Origin: Neobacillus mesonae
Lineage (GTDB): Bacteria; Bacillota; Bacilli; Bacillales; Cytobacillaceae
Assembly: GCF_001636315.1 (NCBI RefSeq)
Contig: NZ_KV440949.1
Location: 2,788,223 to 2,852,222 of the forward strand
Length of the DNA: 64,000 nucleotides
Direction of reading: 5' to 3'
The notes below the pieces were generated by a model. The model saw only the letters and a program-made list of their open reading frames with translations, did no database searches and had not been told where the DNA came from. Shown piece by piece: positions 27,185-36,949 of this stretch (the stretch's first letter is position 1; every line of letters starts with the position of its first letter). The translations under genes and the position numbers were made by a program.

Positions 27185-28270
27185 ATGAAATCAAATATTA
27201 GTTTTGTAAACGCCTATATTGCTTTCTTTATCATTCACACTTCACAAATCGAAATGGGCATACTTGGCGTCCCTAGAATTGTTTTTCTTGAAGCTAAGCA
27301 AGATGCCTGGATCAGCGTTCTACTCTCTGGACTATTCATTAGTGTTATCATTTGGATGATAATAAGCATCCTTGCTAAATATGAAAACTGTAATCTTTAT
27401 GAAATACACGAGAATTTATTTGGTCGCTTTATAGGCAGTATCATCAATACCTTTATGGTTATTTACTTTATTGCAGCACTTTACTCTATCATCATCGCTT
27501 ATGTTGAATTGTCCCTGACATGGGGATATGAGGGAGTTGATGAATGGGTAGGTGTTTTAGCGCTATTATTAGTAACCATTTATGCCGTATCTGGCGGATT
27601 CAGAGTAATTGCAGGGACATGTTTCTTATCCTTCTTAATGACTATATGGCTGTTATTTGTTATTTATCAACCACTTGAATCGATAAACTTCACTAGAATT
27701 TTACCCGTCATGTCTGCTACCCCAACACAATTAATGAAGGGAGTATTTAAAACCAGTTTTACAATGTTAGGTTTTGAAACTTTATTTTTTATTTTTCCAT
27801 TTATAAAGGAGAAAAAAAAGCTGCTTTTTTTCAGTCAATTAGCAATCTGGTTTACTACACTTATTGTATTTATAACAACTGTTATTTCGATATTATTTTT
27901 TAGTCCAAAGGAATTAGAAATACATATTTGGCCTGTGGTCAGTATGATAAGCGCGGTCCATTTTCCATTTCTTGAACGGTTTGAATTTATTGCCGTTCCA
28001 TTATGGATATTGGTTATTTTTCCAAATTTATGTTTATACCTGTTCATTTCTTCAAAAGGAGTAAAACAAATATTTCATTTAAAACAAAAACATGGTATAT
28101 GGGTAATCTCAATAATCATTTTTATCACGAGTTTTTTTGTCACCAAAAGAGTCGACAATAACCTTTTTTTTGATCAAGTTGGTCATGTCGGCTTTTACCT
28201 ATGGTTTATCTATCCGATCTTGTTATATTTCATTTCAATCATTAAATCTAAAATTTTTTCACAATCTTAA
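27185..28270 (+). CDS. Spore germinant receptor B subunit (GerB, spore permease family)
   Basis: Integral membrane B subunit related to amino-acid/polyamine/organocation permeases; it probably determines nutrient binding. It has 361 aa and about ten hydrophobic segments, starting ISFVNAYIAFFIIHTSQIEMGILGVPR. GAGGTGG at 27175-27181 sets ATG 27185, only 9 nt after the A-subunit stop. The frame itself is open from 27173. The C-subunit gene begins 13 nt after the stop, so the order is A-B-C as in gerA, gerB and gerK. Confidence 0.92.
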   Translation: MKSNISFVNAYIAFFIIHTSQIEMGILGVPRIVFLEAKQDAWISVLLSGLFISVIIWMIISILAKYENCNLYEIHENLFGRFIGSIINTFMVIYFIAALYSIIIAYVELSLTWGYEGVDEWVGVLALLLVTIYAVSGGFRVIAGTCFLSFLMTIWLLFVIYQPLESINFTRILPVMSATPTQLMKGVFKTSFTMLGFETLFFIFPFIKEKKKLLFFSQLAIWFTTLIVFITTVISILFFSPKELEIHIWPVVSMISAVHFPFLERFEFIAVPLWILVIFPNLCLYLFISSKGVKQIFHLKQKHGIWVISIIIFITSFFVTKRVDNNLFFDQVGHVGFYLWFIYPILLYFISIIKSKIFSQS

Positions 28271-28283
28271 CGGAGTTGAAACG

Positions 28284-29414
28284 ATGAAAAAATGGCTTAT
28301 TCTATTTTGTTGTCTTCTCTGTACTGCATGCGTGCCCCCTGAAAAAATATTAGAAAGGCAAGGGATTTCAACTATTATTGGTTATGATTTACTTGATAAA
28401 GATACATATAAAGGCTCTATTAGCTTGTTGCAATTCGACCGTAAAGAAGAAAAAACAAGTGAAACCATTTCTGCCGTCGGTACTACAAGCAAACAAATAA
28501 GACAAAGGTTAGAACAACAAACAAGCCACGACATTACATCTGGACAATTGAGGACAATACTATTTGATAAAAATATAAGTGAAATGATAGGAATTTCATC
28601 TTTTTTAGATACAATGCAACGAGACAGCAGCATTGGATCATTAATATTTTTGGCCATTACAAACAATACTGAAGAAGTCATTAAAAATAATAACTATGAA
28701 GAATACCCTGAGATGGGGTCATATATTTATCAATTATTGGATAAGCAAGAAAGGAAGGAATTGTTAATAAACTCCAACCTGCATGATTTTTCCTCCACTC
28801 TATATGAAATTGGCATCGATCCTACCTTACCTATTATATCGAATAAGAATGGTGCAGCACCCTATATTGAAAAGGTGGCATTATTAAAGGATGATAAAAT
28901 GGTCGGTTCTATTTCTTTGACAAAAACCTTGTTCATAAAATTATTCACCAATCGCAGGGCTTCTTTGGGAGATATAACATTAAACATTCCTCTAGAGGTT
29001 TTAGAAAAAAAGGGAATACAACTAGTCGAAAAGCCAAAAGGAGATAAATTTTATATTACAATTCGCCCAATAAAGCACCGCGGAAGTATTGAATTATCTA
29101 AAGAAGATGAAGTTAAGCTAAACGCAACCATTTCGGTTTCAACTATAGAAGTACAGCCTGCAATTACTCTTAACAATAAGAAATCTATAAAAAAATTGGA
29201 GCAACTGCTTGGGGAAGAACTAAGCAAAGAATTGGGGGATTTTCTTGAGGAGTTAAGAAAATTAAATACTGATCCAATTGGCATTGGAAGAAAAATAAAA
29301 AGCATCAGAAAATATTCCAATTTAAGTGATAAAGATTTGCGGGAAAAGTATTCAAGTTTAAAGTTAAAATCAACTATTAAGGTTGAAATAAAACGAACAG
29401 GTGCTGTTGATTAG
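28284..29414 (+). CDS. Spore germinant receptor C subunit (GerC lipoprotein)
   Basis: Lipoprotein C subunit anchored on the outer face of the inner spore membrane. From ATG 28284 (after CGGAG) it has 376 aa with a signal peptide MKKWLILFCCLLCTAC. The lipobox LCTAC makes Cys16 the lipidated residue. GerC family blocks include GYDLLDKDTYKGSISLLQF and KIKSIRKYSNLSDKD near the C-terminus. An upstream in-frame start at 28137 lies inside the B gene and would bury the signal peptide, so it is rejected. Confidence 0.92.
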   Translation: MKKWLILFCCLLCTACVPPEKILERQGISTIIGYDLLDKDTYKGSISLLQFDRKEEKTSETISAVGTTSKQIRQRLEQQTSHDITSGQLRTILFDKNISEMIGISSFLDTMQRDSSIGSLIFLAITNNTEEVIKNNNYEEYPEMGSYIYQLLDKQERKELLINSNLHDFSSTLYEIGIDPTLPIISNKNGAAPYIEKVALLKDDKMVGSISLTKTLFIKLFTNRRASLGDITLNIPLEVLEKKGIQLVEKPKGDKFYITIRPIKHRGSIELSKEDEVKLNATISVSTIEVQPAITLNNKKSIKKLEQLLGEELSKELGDFLEELRKLNTDPIGIGRKIKSIRKYSNLSDKDLREKYSSLKLKSTIKVEIKRTGAVD

Positions 29415-29550
29415 TAAAGATAGTAGAGAAAAATACTCTACTATCTTAGTATTTCAAGTATATTACGTTCAAGAATATTAACGAAGAAGAACCTCATTTA
29501 CTTATGGTACGGTTCCCCGCTATTAATACTAAATTAAATCCTCAACAATC

Positions 29551-29873
29551 GGGCGCTTATATATAGTATCAACAACAAAACATTGATATGGTGCACCCTT
29601 TATCATTGTTTATATGTATCCATAGAATAGGCGTTTAAGGACTTGACTTGGAGCCTCTGTGGGTACGATTTGTCTTGACAGGCTGAAGCTAAGGTTTCAA
29701 CAGGCAAACGAGCCTATCATACCCACCTCTCCAAGTAAAGTCCTATCGTTGTTTACGTTGAAAACTATAATTACTTACTAAATATAATGCTTCTACAAAG
29801 ATACGAATATGGCATTTTTCTTATCTTTACTTACGTTGAATACGGTGGAAAATCATACTACATATAATGGCCC
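29551..29873 (-). repeat. 322-bp non-coding element, right copy (inverted)
   Basis: Near-identical reverse complement of 25057-25378. About 90 bp of the same element also survive in the transposon remnant at 50325-50412. The rest of the gap between the C-subunit gene and the resolvase holds only the AACCTCATTTACTT repeat (29490-29520). Confidence 0.8.
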
Positions 29874-29893
29874 TTTAATGGAATAAGGAACGA

Positions 29894-30469
29894 TTAATGT
29901 TTCCCTTCCGACAGCTTTCTATATAAAGAAGCCCTAGACACATTTGTAATTTCACAAATTTGATTTACAGTCATCCCTCCTTCTTTATATAGCTTTACTG
30001 CATAATTCATTCCTGCGTGATTTTTATGATATTTCTTTAACCGTCCTTTAAACTTGCCTTCTTTTTTAGCCAGATCGATTCCTTCACGTTGACGCATACG
30101 GATAAGATCTCGTTCTAATTGGTTAACACCAGCCATTACTGTAATTAAGAATTGGCTGTATGGATTATCCTCCGATAAATCTAGCCATGAATCCTTGATT
30201 GATTTTAAGCTAGCCTTTTTACTTCGTATTATATCAATCAATTCAAATAAATCCTTCGTACTTCGAGTGATCCGAGTTAGATCTGTAACATAAACTATGT
30301 CACCTTCGTGTAAATCCTCTAACATTTTTTGAAGTTGCTCGCGATCATTTGTTGCTCCAGAAACCTTTTCTTCAAAAATAATATCCATTTCTATTTCGTT
30401 TAATTGCTGAAATTGCCTTGAAGGATTTTGGCTAGTCGAACTGACACGTATATAGCCGATTTTTCGCAA
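29894..30469 (-). CDS. tnpR: Serine resolvase TnpR of the Tn3-family transposon
   Basis: Site-specific recombinase that resolves cointegrates; 191 aa. The catalytic serine lies in GYIRVSSTSQNPSRQ, followed by the family blocks VSGATNDREQLQKML, DLTRITRSTKDLFELI, FLITVMAGVNQLERDLIRMRQREGI and a C-terminal HTH (MTVNQICEITNVSRASLYRKL). It is divergent from tnpA with 147 bp between, the classical place for a res site. It looks intact. Confidence 0.93.
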   Translation of the reverse strand: MRKIGYIRVSSTSQNPSRQFQQLNEIEMDIIFEEKVSGATNDREQLQKMLEDLHEGDIVYVTDLTRITRSTKDLFELIDIIRSKKASLKSIKDSWLDLSEDNPYSQFLITVMAGVNQLERDLIRMRQREGIDLAKKEGKFKGRLKKYHKNHAGMNYAVKLYKEGGMTVNQICEITNVSRASLYRKLSEGKH

Positions 30470-30474
30470 AATAT

Positions 30475-30600
30475 CACCTCATTTTTGAGACAAGTCTTAT
30501 GAGACACTCTTAACTATGATTTTATCAGTCTACTGTACTTGTATCAATAGAGTACACTCTATTGATATATAATTGAACTAATTAACTGAATAATTATGGA
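30475..30600. promoter_or_regulatory. Probable res site between tnpR and tnpA
   Basis: The divergent gap holds TGAGACAAGTCTTATGAGACA (near 30487-30507) and a palindrome ATCAATAGAGT-AC-ACTCTATTGAT (30544-30567). These are suited to resolvase subsites and divergent promoters. Confidence 0.6.
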
Positions 30601-30616
30601 AATGGGATGATACTGA

Positions 30617-33583
30617 ATGAAAATTGCGAGAGGTAGAGAATTGCTTACACTGGAACAGAGGCAGGATTTTATGCAAATCCCTGAAGATGAATGGATATTG
30701 GGGACCTACTTCACTTTTTCCAAACGGGATTTAGAAATAGTTAATAAGCGAAGGAGAGAAGAAAACCGTTTAGGGTTTGCTGTTCAATTAGCTGTTCTTC
30801 GGTATCCCGGTTGGCCATACACTCATATCAAAAGCATCCCGGAATCAGTCATACATTATATATCGAAACAAATCGGTGCCACTCCATCTTCGATTAGTCT
30901 TTATCCTCAAAGAGAAAATACACTTTGGGATCATTTGAAAGAACTTCGAAGTGAATACGACTTTGTAACTTTTACTCTAAGAGAATATCGAATAGCACTT
31001 AAGCATCTTCATCAATTAGCTTTTGAAAATGGCGATGCCATACATCTACTACATGAATGTATAGATTTTCTAAGAAAAAACAAAATCATACTGCCTGCTA
31101 TTACTACACTTGAAAGAATGGTGTGGGAGGCAAGGACAATGGCTGAAAAGAAACTGTTTAATACTGTTAGTCAATCTCTTACAAATGAACAAAAAGGAAA
31201 GCTTGAAGAGATCATTACTTCGCAGCATCCATCCGAATCCAATAAAACGATATTGGGTTGGTTAAAGGAACCACCGGGTCATCCTTCACCCGAAACATTT
31301 CTAAAAGTAATAGAACGACTCGAATACATACGAGGAATGGAATTAGAAACGGTACAAATTAGTCATTTGCATCGCAATCGCCTGTTACAACTATCTCGCT
31401 TAGGCTCAAGATATGAGCCATATGCATTCCGTGACTTTCAAGAAAATAAGCGATATTCGATATTAACCGTCTATTTATTACATCTTACTCAAGAGTTAAC
31501 GGATAAAGCTTTTGAAATTCATGATAGACAAATACTTAGTCTGTTATCAAAAGGCCGTAAGGCTCAAGAGGAAATTCAGAAACAAAACGGTAAAAAGCTG
31601 AATGAGAAAGTTATACACTTTACGAACATCGGACAAGCTTTAATCAAAGCAAAAAAGGAAAAATTAGACGTTTTTGAGGTTTTAGAATCCGTTATCGAAT
31701 GGAATTCTTTTGTCTCTTCGGTCGAAGAAGCTCAGGAGCTTGCACGCCCTGCCGACTTTGATTATATAGACTTACTGCAAAAACGATTTTATTCACTTAG
31801 AAAATATACGCCAACGCTATTAAGGGTATTGGAATTTCATTCTACAAAAGCAAATGAGCCACTTTTACAAGCTGTTGAGATTATCCGTGGAATAAACGAA
31901 TCCGGAAAGCGAAAAGTGCCTGATGACTCACCTGTGGATTTTATTTCAAAACGTTGGAAAAAGCATTTATACGAGGATGATGGTACAACAATCAATCGTC
32001 ATTACTATGAAATGGCTGTTTTAACAGAACTTCGGGAGCATGTTAGGGCAGGAGATGTTTCCATTGTTGGCAGCAGACAATATAGAGACTTTGAAGAATA
32101 TTTGTTTTCAGAAGATACATGGAATCAAACGAAGGAGAATACAAGATTATCAGTTAGTTTATCATTCGAGGATTATATGACGGAGAGAACCAGCAGCCTT
32201 AACAAAAGGTTAAAGTGGTTAGCTACCAATTCCAACAAGTTAGACGGGGTTTCTCTTGAAAAAGGAAAGCTGTCAATTGCACGCTTAGAAAAAGATGTTC
32301 CAGAAGAAGCAAAAAAATTTAGTGCAAGCCTGTATCAGATGCTACCAAGAATAAAATTAACCGATTTACTGATGGATATTGCTTATATAACAGGATTTCA
32401 TGAGCAATTTATTCATGCTTCCAATAATCGAAAACCGGATAAAGAAGAAACAATTATTATTATGGCTGCTCTTTTAGGAATGGGAATGAATATTGGTTTA
32501 AGCAAAATGGCTGAAGCAACACCCGGACTTACATATAAGCAATTGGCCAATGTATCACAATGGCGCATGTATGAAGATGCAATGAATAAAGCCCAAGCCG
32601 TATTAGTAAATTTTCATCACAAATTGCAATTGTCCTCCTATTGGGGAGACGGTACAACATCCTCGTCCGATGGTATGAGAATGCAGATAGGCGTTTCATC
32701 GCTACATGCAGATGCAAACCCACATTATGGAACTGGAAAAGGAGCCACCATCTATCGTTTTACAAGTGATCAATTTTCTTCTTATTACACAAAGATTATT
32801 CATACTAATTCAAGGGATGCGATTCATGTTTTGGATGGTTTGTTACACCATGAGACGGATCTAAATATAGTAGAGCATTATACAGACACAGCTGGTTACA
32901 CAGACCAAATATTCGGACTGACCCATTTATTAGGATTTAAATTTGCTCCAAGAATACGAGATTTATCAGACTCAAAATTATTTACAATAGATAAGGCAAG
33001 TGAGTATCCAAAATTAGAAGTCATTTTACGTGGACAAATAAATACAAAGGTCATTAAAGAGAATTATGAGGATGTTTTGCGATTAGCTCATTCTATAAGG
33101 GAAGGAACAGTTTCAGCATCCCTTATTATGGGGAAATTAGGTTCTTATTCAAGACAAAACAGCTTGGCTACAGCCTTACGTGAGATGGGCCGAATAGAAA
33201 AAACGATCTTTATTTTGAATTATATTTCGGATGAATCATTAAGAAGAAAAATACAAAAAGGATTGAATAAAGGAGAAGCCATGAATGGACTGGCAAGAGC
33301 TATTTTCTTCGGAAAACAAGGCGAGCTTAGGGAACGAACCATACAGCATCAATTGCAAAGGGCCAGTGCCTTAAACATAATTATCAATGCCATCAGTATC
33401 TGGAATACTTTACATCTAACAAAGGCAGTTGAATATCAAAAACGGTCAGGTAGTTTTAATGAAGAATTATTGCACCATATGTCACCTCTAGGTTGGGAAC
33501 ATATTAATTTACTTGGAGAATACCATTTTAATTCGGAGAAAATGGTCTCGTTAGATTCTTTAAGACCATTGAAACTTTCTTAA
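30617..33583 (+). CDS. tnpA: Tn3-family transposase TnpA
   Basis: DDE transposase of the Tn3 family, 988 aa, full length. The catalytic region shows WGDGTTSSSDGMRM (first Asp near 678), HYTDTAGYTDQIF (second Asp near 757) and REMGRIEKTIF (Glu near 861). The N-terminal DUF4158-like part opens LTLEQRQDFMQIPED. It stops 36 bp before the right inverted repeat. With the resolvase and both ends intact, the element looks capable of movement. Confidence 0.95.
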   Translation: MKIARGRELLTLEQRQDFMQIPEDEWILGTYFTFSKRDLEIVNKRRREENRLGFAVQLAVLRYPGWPYTHIKSIPESVIHYISKQIGATPSSISLYPQRENTLWDHLKELRSEYDFVTFTLREYRIALKHLHQLAFENGDAIHLLHECIDFLRKNKIILPAITTLERMVWEARTMAEKKLFNTVSQSLTNEQKGKLEEIITSQHPSESNKTILGWLKEPPGHPSPETFLKVIERLEYIRGMELETVQISHLHRNRLLQLSRLGSRYEPYAFRDFQENKRYSILTVYLLHLTQELTDKAFEIHDRQILSLLSKGRKAQEEIQKQNGKKLNEKVIHFTNIGQALIKAKKEKLDVFEVLESVIEWNSFVSSVEEAQELARPADFDYIDLLQKRFYSLRKYTPTLLRVLEFHSTKANEPLLQAVEIIRGINESGKRKVPDDSPVDFISKRWKKHLYEDDGTTINRHYYEMAVLTELREHVRAGDVSIVGSRQYRDFEEYLFSEDTWNQTKENTRLSVSLSFEDYMTERTSSLNKRLKWLATNSNKLDGVSLEKGKLSIARLEKDVPEEAKKFSASLYQMLPRIKLTDLLMDIAYITGFHEQFIHASNNRKPDKEETIIIMAALLGMGMNIGLSKMAEATPGLTYKQLANVSQWRMYEDAMNKAQAVLVNFHHKLQLSSYWGDGTTSSSDGMRMQIGVSSLHADANPHYGTGKGATIYRFTSDQFSSYYTKIIHTNSRDAIHVLDGLLHHETDLNIVEHYTDTAGYTDQIFGLTHLLGFKFAPRIRDLSDSKLFTIDKASEYPKLEVILRGQINTKVIKENYEDVLRLAHSIREGTVSASLIMGKLGSYSRQNSLATALREMGRIEKTIFILNYISDESLRRKIQKGLNKGEAMNGLARAIFFGKQGELRERTIQHQLQRASALNIIINAISIWNTLHLTKAVEYQKRSGSFNEELLHHMSPLGWEHINLLGEYHFNSEKMVSLDSLRPLKLS

Positions 33584-33619
33584 CGTTGTTAAAACTGGGG
33601 GAATCGTCTTGAAAATGGG

Positions 33620-33657
33620 CTTAGCGTTGTAAATCCGCATTTTCCTGACGGTACCCC
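33620..33657 (-). repeat. Right 38-bp terminal inverted repeat of the Tn3-family transposon
   Basis: Reads CTTAGCG... to ...GGTACCCC and pairs with 24950-24987 (36 of 38). Confidence 0.93.
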
Positions 33658-33682
33658 TATTTGACTTTAGAGGAATAAACTA

Positions 33683-33725
33683 AATCACCTGTCTCCTTTA
33701 TCGATTTAAGAGGAGACAGGTGATT
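33683..33725 (+). terminator. Displaced terminator of the ribose/nucleoside operon
   Basis: AATCACCTGTCTCCT pairs with AGGAGACAGGTGATT. It lies just outside the right end of the transposon on the side where the original sequence after the hydrolase gene would continue. It may also serve the convergent racemase gene. Confidence 0.65.
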
Positions 33726-33822
33726 AAAACTTTCACTAATATTAAGCCCGTTTTTACCACAAAACAGTACCTTTAAGTTTTATCCTTATTTCTTATATCG
33801 TTCTTACGAAAATCACTTTTCA

Positions 33823-34572
33823 CTAAGAGAATACTCCCCACTTATTCATTTCTTCTGCAGCCGGAGATTGATATCCAATTAATTTACTATGTGTCCAGTT
33901 AAATCTTTTCTTTAATTCTACAAGATACTCTGCATACTTAAAAGAGGCTAAGCCTGGATCAATAACCGGTACCCTTAATTCCTCTTGTAATTCTTCATAA
34001 AAACCAAACTCTGCAGTACAACCCAGCACAATTACATCTGATCCCTTATTTTGTATGGCATTAAGGGCAGCCGCACGAATTCTCCTTTTAGTTTCTTCAT
34101 GATCTTTCTGGAAATCATGTACCTTTATTTCTACTGACTCAAACGATGCAAGTTTTTCTATAAACCCGTATTTATGGACATTTTCCTTCATTTCCGGAAT
34201 ACATTTTCTTTCGCTCACAATTATTGAAAAGTTTTCTCCTAGGGTGGCAGCAAGATGAAGAGAAGCTTCAGATGGCCCAATAATGGCCATCCTTTCTGCC
34301 ACCTCTCTGCAGGCCCTTAGGCCCGGATCATAGAAACAGCCAATGACTGCTGCATCGTACCCGCTAGCTTCTGCTTTTTGCACCTGATTAATTAATTCTG
34401 GCATAATCATAGCATTATAGGTATTGTATTGAAGGTGTGTAGGTCCAACACCTTTGAAAGAAATAACATCAACAACAGTACCAGGATCTTTTGCTGAATT
34501 AAGCAAATCCCGATACGGTATATCAAATACATCTGTATGCAACGGATTTATATACAAAATTTTCTTTTCCAT
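33823..34572 (-). CDS. Asp/Glu/hydantoin racemase family protein, copy 1
   Basis: Cofactor-independent two-cysteine racemase family, 249 aa. The paired cysteines lie in VIGCFYDPG and VLGCTAEFGF. Such enzymes racemise 5-substituted hydantoins, aspartate or glutamate; some members isomerise maleate or decarboxylate malonates. AAGGGGACC precedes ATG 34572. It is one of three paralogues in 4 kb sharing HKYGxIxKLASF, DFQKDHxExxxRI and the end NWTHSK..GYQSP. It lies downstream of the MFS gene on the same strand. Confidence 0.82.
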   Translation of the reverse strand: MEKKILYINPLHTDVFDIPYRDLLNSAKDPGTVVDVISFKGVGPTHLQYNTYNAMIMPELINQVQKAEASGYDAAVIGCFYDPGLRACREVAERMAIIGPSEASLHLAATLGENFSIIVSERKCIPEMKENVHKYGFIEKLASFESVEIKVHDFQKDHEETKRRIRAAALNAIQNKGSDVIVLGCTAEFGFYEELQEELRVPVIDPGLASFKYAEYLVELKKRFNWTHSKLIGYQSPAAEEMNKWGVFS

Positions 34573-34671
34573 TATGGTCCCCTTTCGTCTCATAAAGTTA
34601 TCTCGTGAGGTCTACTAACCATTTTATGAATTACATATTGAATATTCAGTAAATTTTATATAATTATTCAG

Positions 34672-36021
34672 CTAATCCAAAATTTTCCCTTCCGTCTCTG
34701 GTAAGAAGAGTAACGTAATCATAGTAACAACCACAAATACTTCTATAAAAGAAACAGTTGCTACAAATGTCCAGCCCAAACCAATTACAAGACCTATAAT
34801 AGAAGGGGCAAAAGTATTAGCCCAACGTTGTGAAGCTGCACCAAAGCTATATCCAGTTCCCCGAATATTCGTCGGATAGATTTCCCCGAACCAAGTATTC
34901 CATACTGCCCAAGCTCCCTGATTGAAGAATGATAGAAGGAAGTTAAAAAGGTATAATTCAACCATGTTAGACGAAAAAGCAAATAAGAAACCGCTTATAG
35001 CTGCGCCGGTTACAAAAAGAAATAGTATCTTTTTCCTTCCAAATTTAGCTGTCAAATGTGAAGCTAATACATAACCTGGAATTTGCATAATGGAGGTTAA
35101 AGCAATAAAACCTAAGCTTTCTGACATTGATAGTCCTTTTTCCATTAATAATGTAGGAATCCATGTATACAAACCCCAATAGCCAAAGGCAAGAGTAAAG
35201 TTAATAATTGTTTGCAATGTTGTAAGTTTTAAAATCTTGCCTTTAAAAATCTCAAGATAACTTCCTTGTTTGACTTTTAAAATTTCTAGCTGGACATTTT
35301 CATCTACTTTTACCTTTCCATCGCTCAGATAATTAATAATCTGTTTTGCTTCCTTTTGTCTTCCTTTTGATACTAGCCAATATGGAGATTCAGGTAGTTT
35401 CATTAGCACAAGGGCCCATAACCCAGCCATTGAACTTATAAAGAGAACAGATCTCCAACTTGCTAATAATCCACCTATTTCAGTTGAGAGTGCAGTTATC
35501 CCTACCGCAATTAGAACACCAAAAGGCCAGCCCGAAGATAAGTAACCACTTGCTTTTCCACGCTGCTTTACCGGCAATAATTCACCAAAGTACGGAAAAA
35601 TACAAACAAGTACTCCAGAAATTGCTACACCAGCTAACAGCCTTGAAGTATAAAGCATGCTAAAGTTAATGGAAAAAACACTAATCAATGAAAAGATAGA
35701 AAAACCTATTAAACTATAAACCATTGTTTTTTTCCGACCTATTTTATCGGCGATGATCCCAAAAATATAAGCTCCCGGTATCATCCCTAAATAAATTGAA
35801 CCAATTAGTGAACCCACTTGAACAGTCGATAAGTTAAACTCGGAAGCAATTGAACCACTAACAAAAATGATGACCATTAATTCCCAAGCTTCAACGATAA
35901 AAGCGAAGAATATCGCAAGTCCAATAAAAGCATGTCTCTTTGTAAAGGGCATATCATTAAAATATGAGCCCACCTGAACCTTTTCCCCTGAATTATTAAT
36001 CATCAACGATTGCTCCGCCAT
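34672..36021 (-). CDS. MFS transporter (sugar/aromatic acid type)
   Basis: Secondary transporter, 449 aa, with twelve predicted membrane helices. The MFS loop motif is GIIADKIGRKKTMVYS near residues 87-102 and its repeat HLTAKFGRKKILFL near 315. AAGGAGGAGTATT precedes ATG 36021. It lies between racemase genes and is co-directional with the hydantoinase cluster, so it probably imports the substrate of that pathway (a hydantoin, pyrrolidone or D-amino acid derivative). That assignment is inference. Confidence 0.85.
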   Translation of the reverse strand: MAEQSLMINNSGEKVQVGSYFNDMPFTKRHAFIGLAIFFAFIVEAWELMVIIFVSGSIASEFNLSTVQVGSLIGSIYLGMIPGAYIFGIIADKIGRKKTMVYSLIGFSIFSLISVFSINFSMLYTSRLLAGVAISGVLVCIFPYFGELLPVKQRGKASGYLSSGWPFGVLIAVGITALSTEIGGLLASWRSVLFISSMAGLWALVLMKLPESPYWLVSKGRQKEAKQIINYLSDGKVKVDENVQLEILKVKQGSYLEIFKGKILKLTTLQTIINFTLAFGYWGLYTWIPTLLMEKGLSMSESLGFIALTSIMQIPGYVLASHLTAKFGRKKILFLFVTGAAISGFLFAFSSNMVELYLFNFLLSFFNQGAWAVWNTWFGEIYPTNIRGTGYSFGAASQRWANTFAPSIIGLVIGLGWTFVATVSFIEVFVVVTMITLLFLPETEGKILD

Positions 36022-36145
36022 AATACTCCTCCTTGGGAATGAATAGTTTAATCCTCTTTACTTTGGGGAATTGTACAGTAGTGTGAATTATCAATAAAAT
36101 GTTTTGATAATATAACCATGTACTGGGGTTAATATGTTAATTTTT

Positions 36146-36913
36146 TTATAAGCTTGCTTTTTGTTTAAAAAGGCCCCATTCATGTATCTCCTTATCTGGA
36201 GGAGATTGATATCCAATTCTCTTACTATGGCTCCAATTAAATTTTTGCTTCATTTCTACAAGATATTCTGCATATTTAAATGGGGCTAAACTTGCGTCAA
36301 TAATAGGAATTTCTAGTTCTCTTTGAATTACATTAAAGAAACCAAATTCCATTGTGCACCCCAAGATGATTACATCCGCCCCGTCAATTTCCATTGCTTC
36401 TCTTGCAGCTTGTTTAATCCTTTTTTCTGTTTCAGCATGATCCTTTTGAAAATCTGTTACTCCTAAATTGACAGATTTAAAGGAGGCGAGCTTATTTATA
36501 CAACCGTATTTATGAACATTCTCTTTCATCTCTGGAATCCACTTATCTCTACCTACAATAATAGAAATACTTTCTCCAAGTGTAGAAGCAAGATTTAAAC
36601 TGGCTTCTGCTGGAGCTGTTATTACCATTTTTTTAGAAATTTCCCTAGCTGCTCTAATTAGCGGATCATAAAAACAACCAATAATCGCTGCATCATAGCC
36701 ATCCTTTTCTGCCTTATAAATGGTCTCTAGCAATTCTGGCATTATCATTCCTTCATAACAATTGTATTCTAGATGAATTGGTCCAGGCGCTGGTTTTAAT
36801 GAGACAACATCCACAATCGTATCAGATTGTTTTACCTTCTCGTATTCTTCCTTAAATGTTTGATTATATAATTCAGTTGTGACCGGATTAATCCATAAAA
36901 TTTTCTTGCTCAA
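36146..36913 (-). CDS. Asp/Glu/hydantoin racemase family protein, copy 2
   Basis: Second paralogue, about 255 aa, with both cysteines (IIGCFYDPL, ILGCTMEFGF). AAGGAG overlaps an in-frame GTG at 36922, so TTG 36913 (MSKKILWINP), eight bases further on, is the better start. It differs from copies 1 and 3 mainly in the N-terminal third and has METEFG-type changes around the second Cys (TMEFGF against TAEFGF), which suggests a different substrate preference. Confidence 0.8.
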   Translation of the reverse strand: MSKKILWINPVTTELYNQTFKEEYEKVKQSDTIVDVVSLKPAPGPIHLEYNCYEGMIMPELLETIYKAEKDGYDAAIIGCFYDPLIRAAREISKKMVITAPAEASLNLASTLGESISIIVGRDKWIPEMKENVHKYGCINKLASFKSVNLGVTDFQKDHAETEKRIKQAAREAMEIDGADVIILGCTMEFGFFNVIQRELEIPIIDASLAPFKYAEYLVEMKQKFNWSHSKRIGYQSPPDKEIHEWGLFKQKASL

Positions 36914-36949
36914 ATTGCTCACTCCTTCCTATTAATTCAACTTACATGT

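Larger units (their letters stand above)
24950..33657. mobile_element. Tn3-family transposon carrying a gerA-type operon
   Basis: The 8708-bp element is bounded by 38-bp inverted repeats at 24950-24987 and 33620-33657 (GGGGTA...AAG, 36 of 38 identical). It encodes a serine resolvase and a Tn3-type transposase. The passenger is a three-gene germinant receptor operon bracketed by two 322-bp inverted copies of a non-coding element. The outside bases are TTTAT on the left and TATTT on the right, so there is no perfect 5-bp target duplication; only TAT is shared. Its left end supplies the stop codon of the nucleoside hydrolase, and the probable old terminator of that operon lies beyond its right end. 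Confidence 0.92.
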
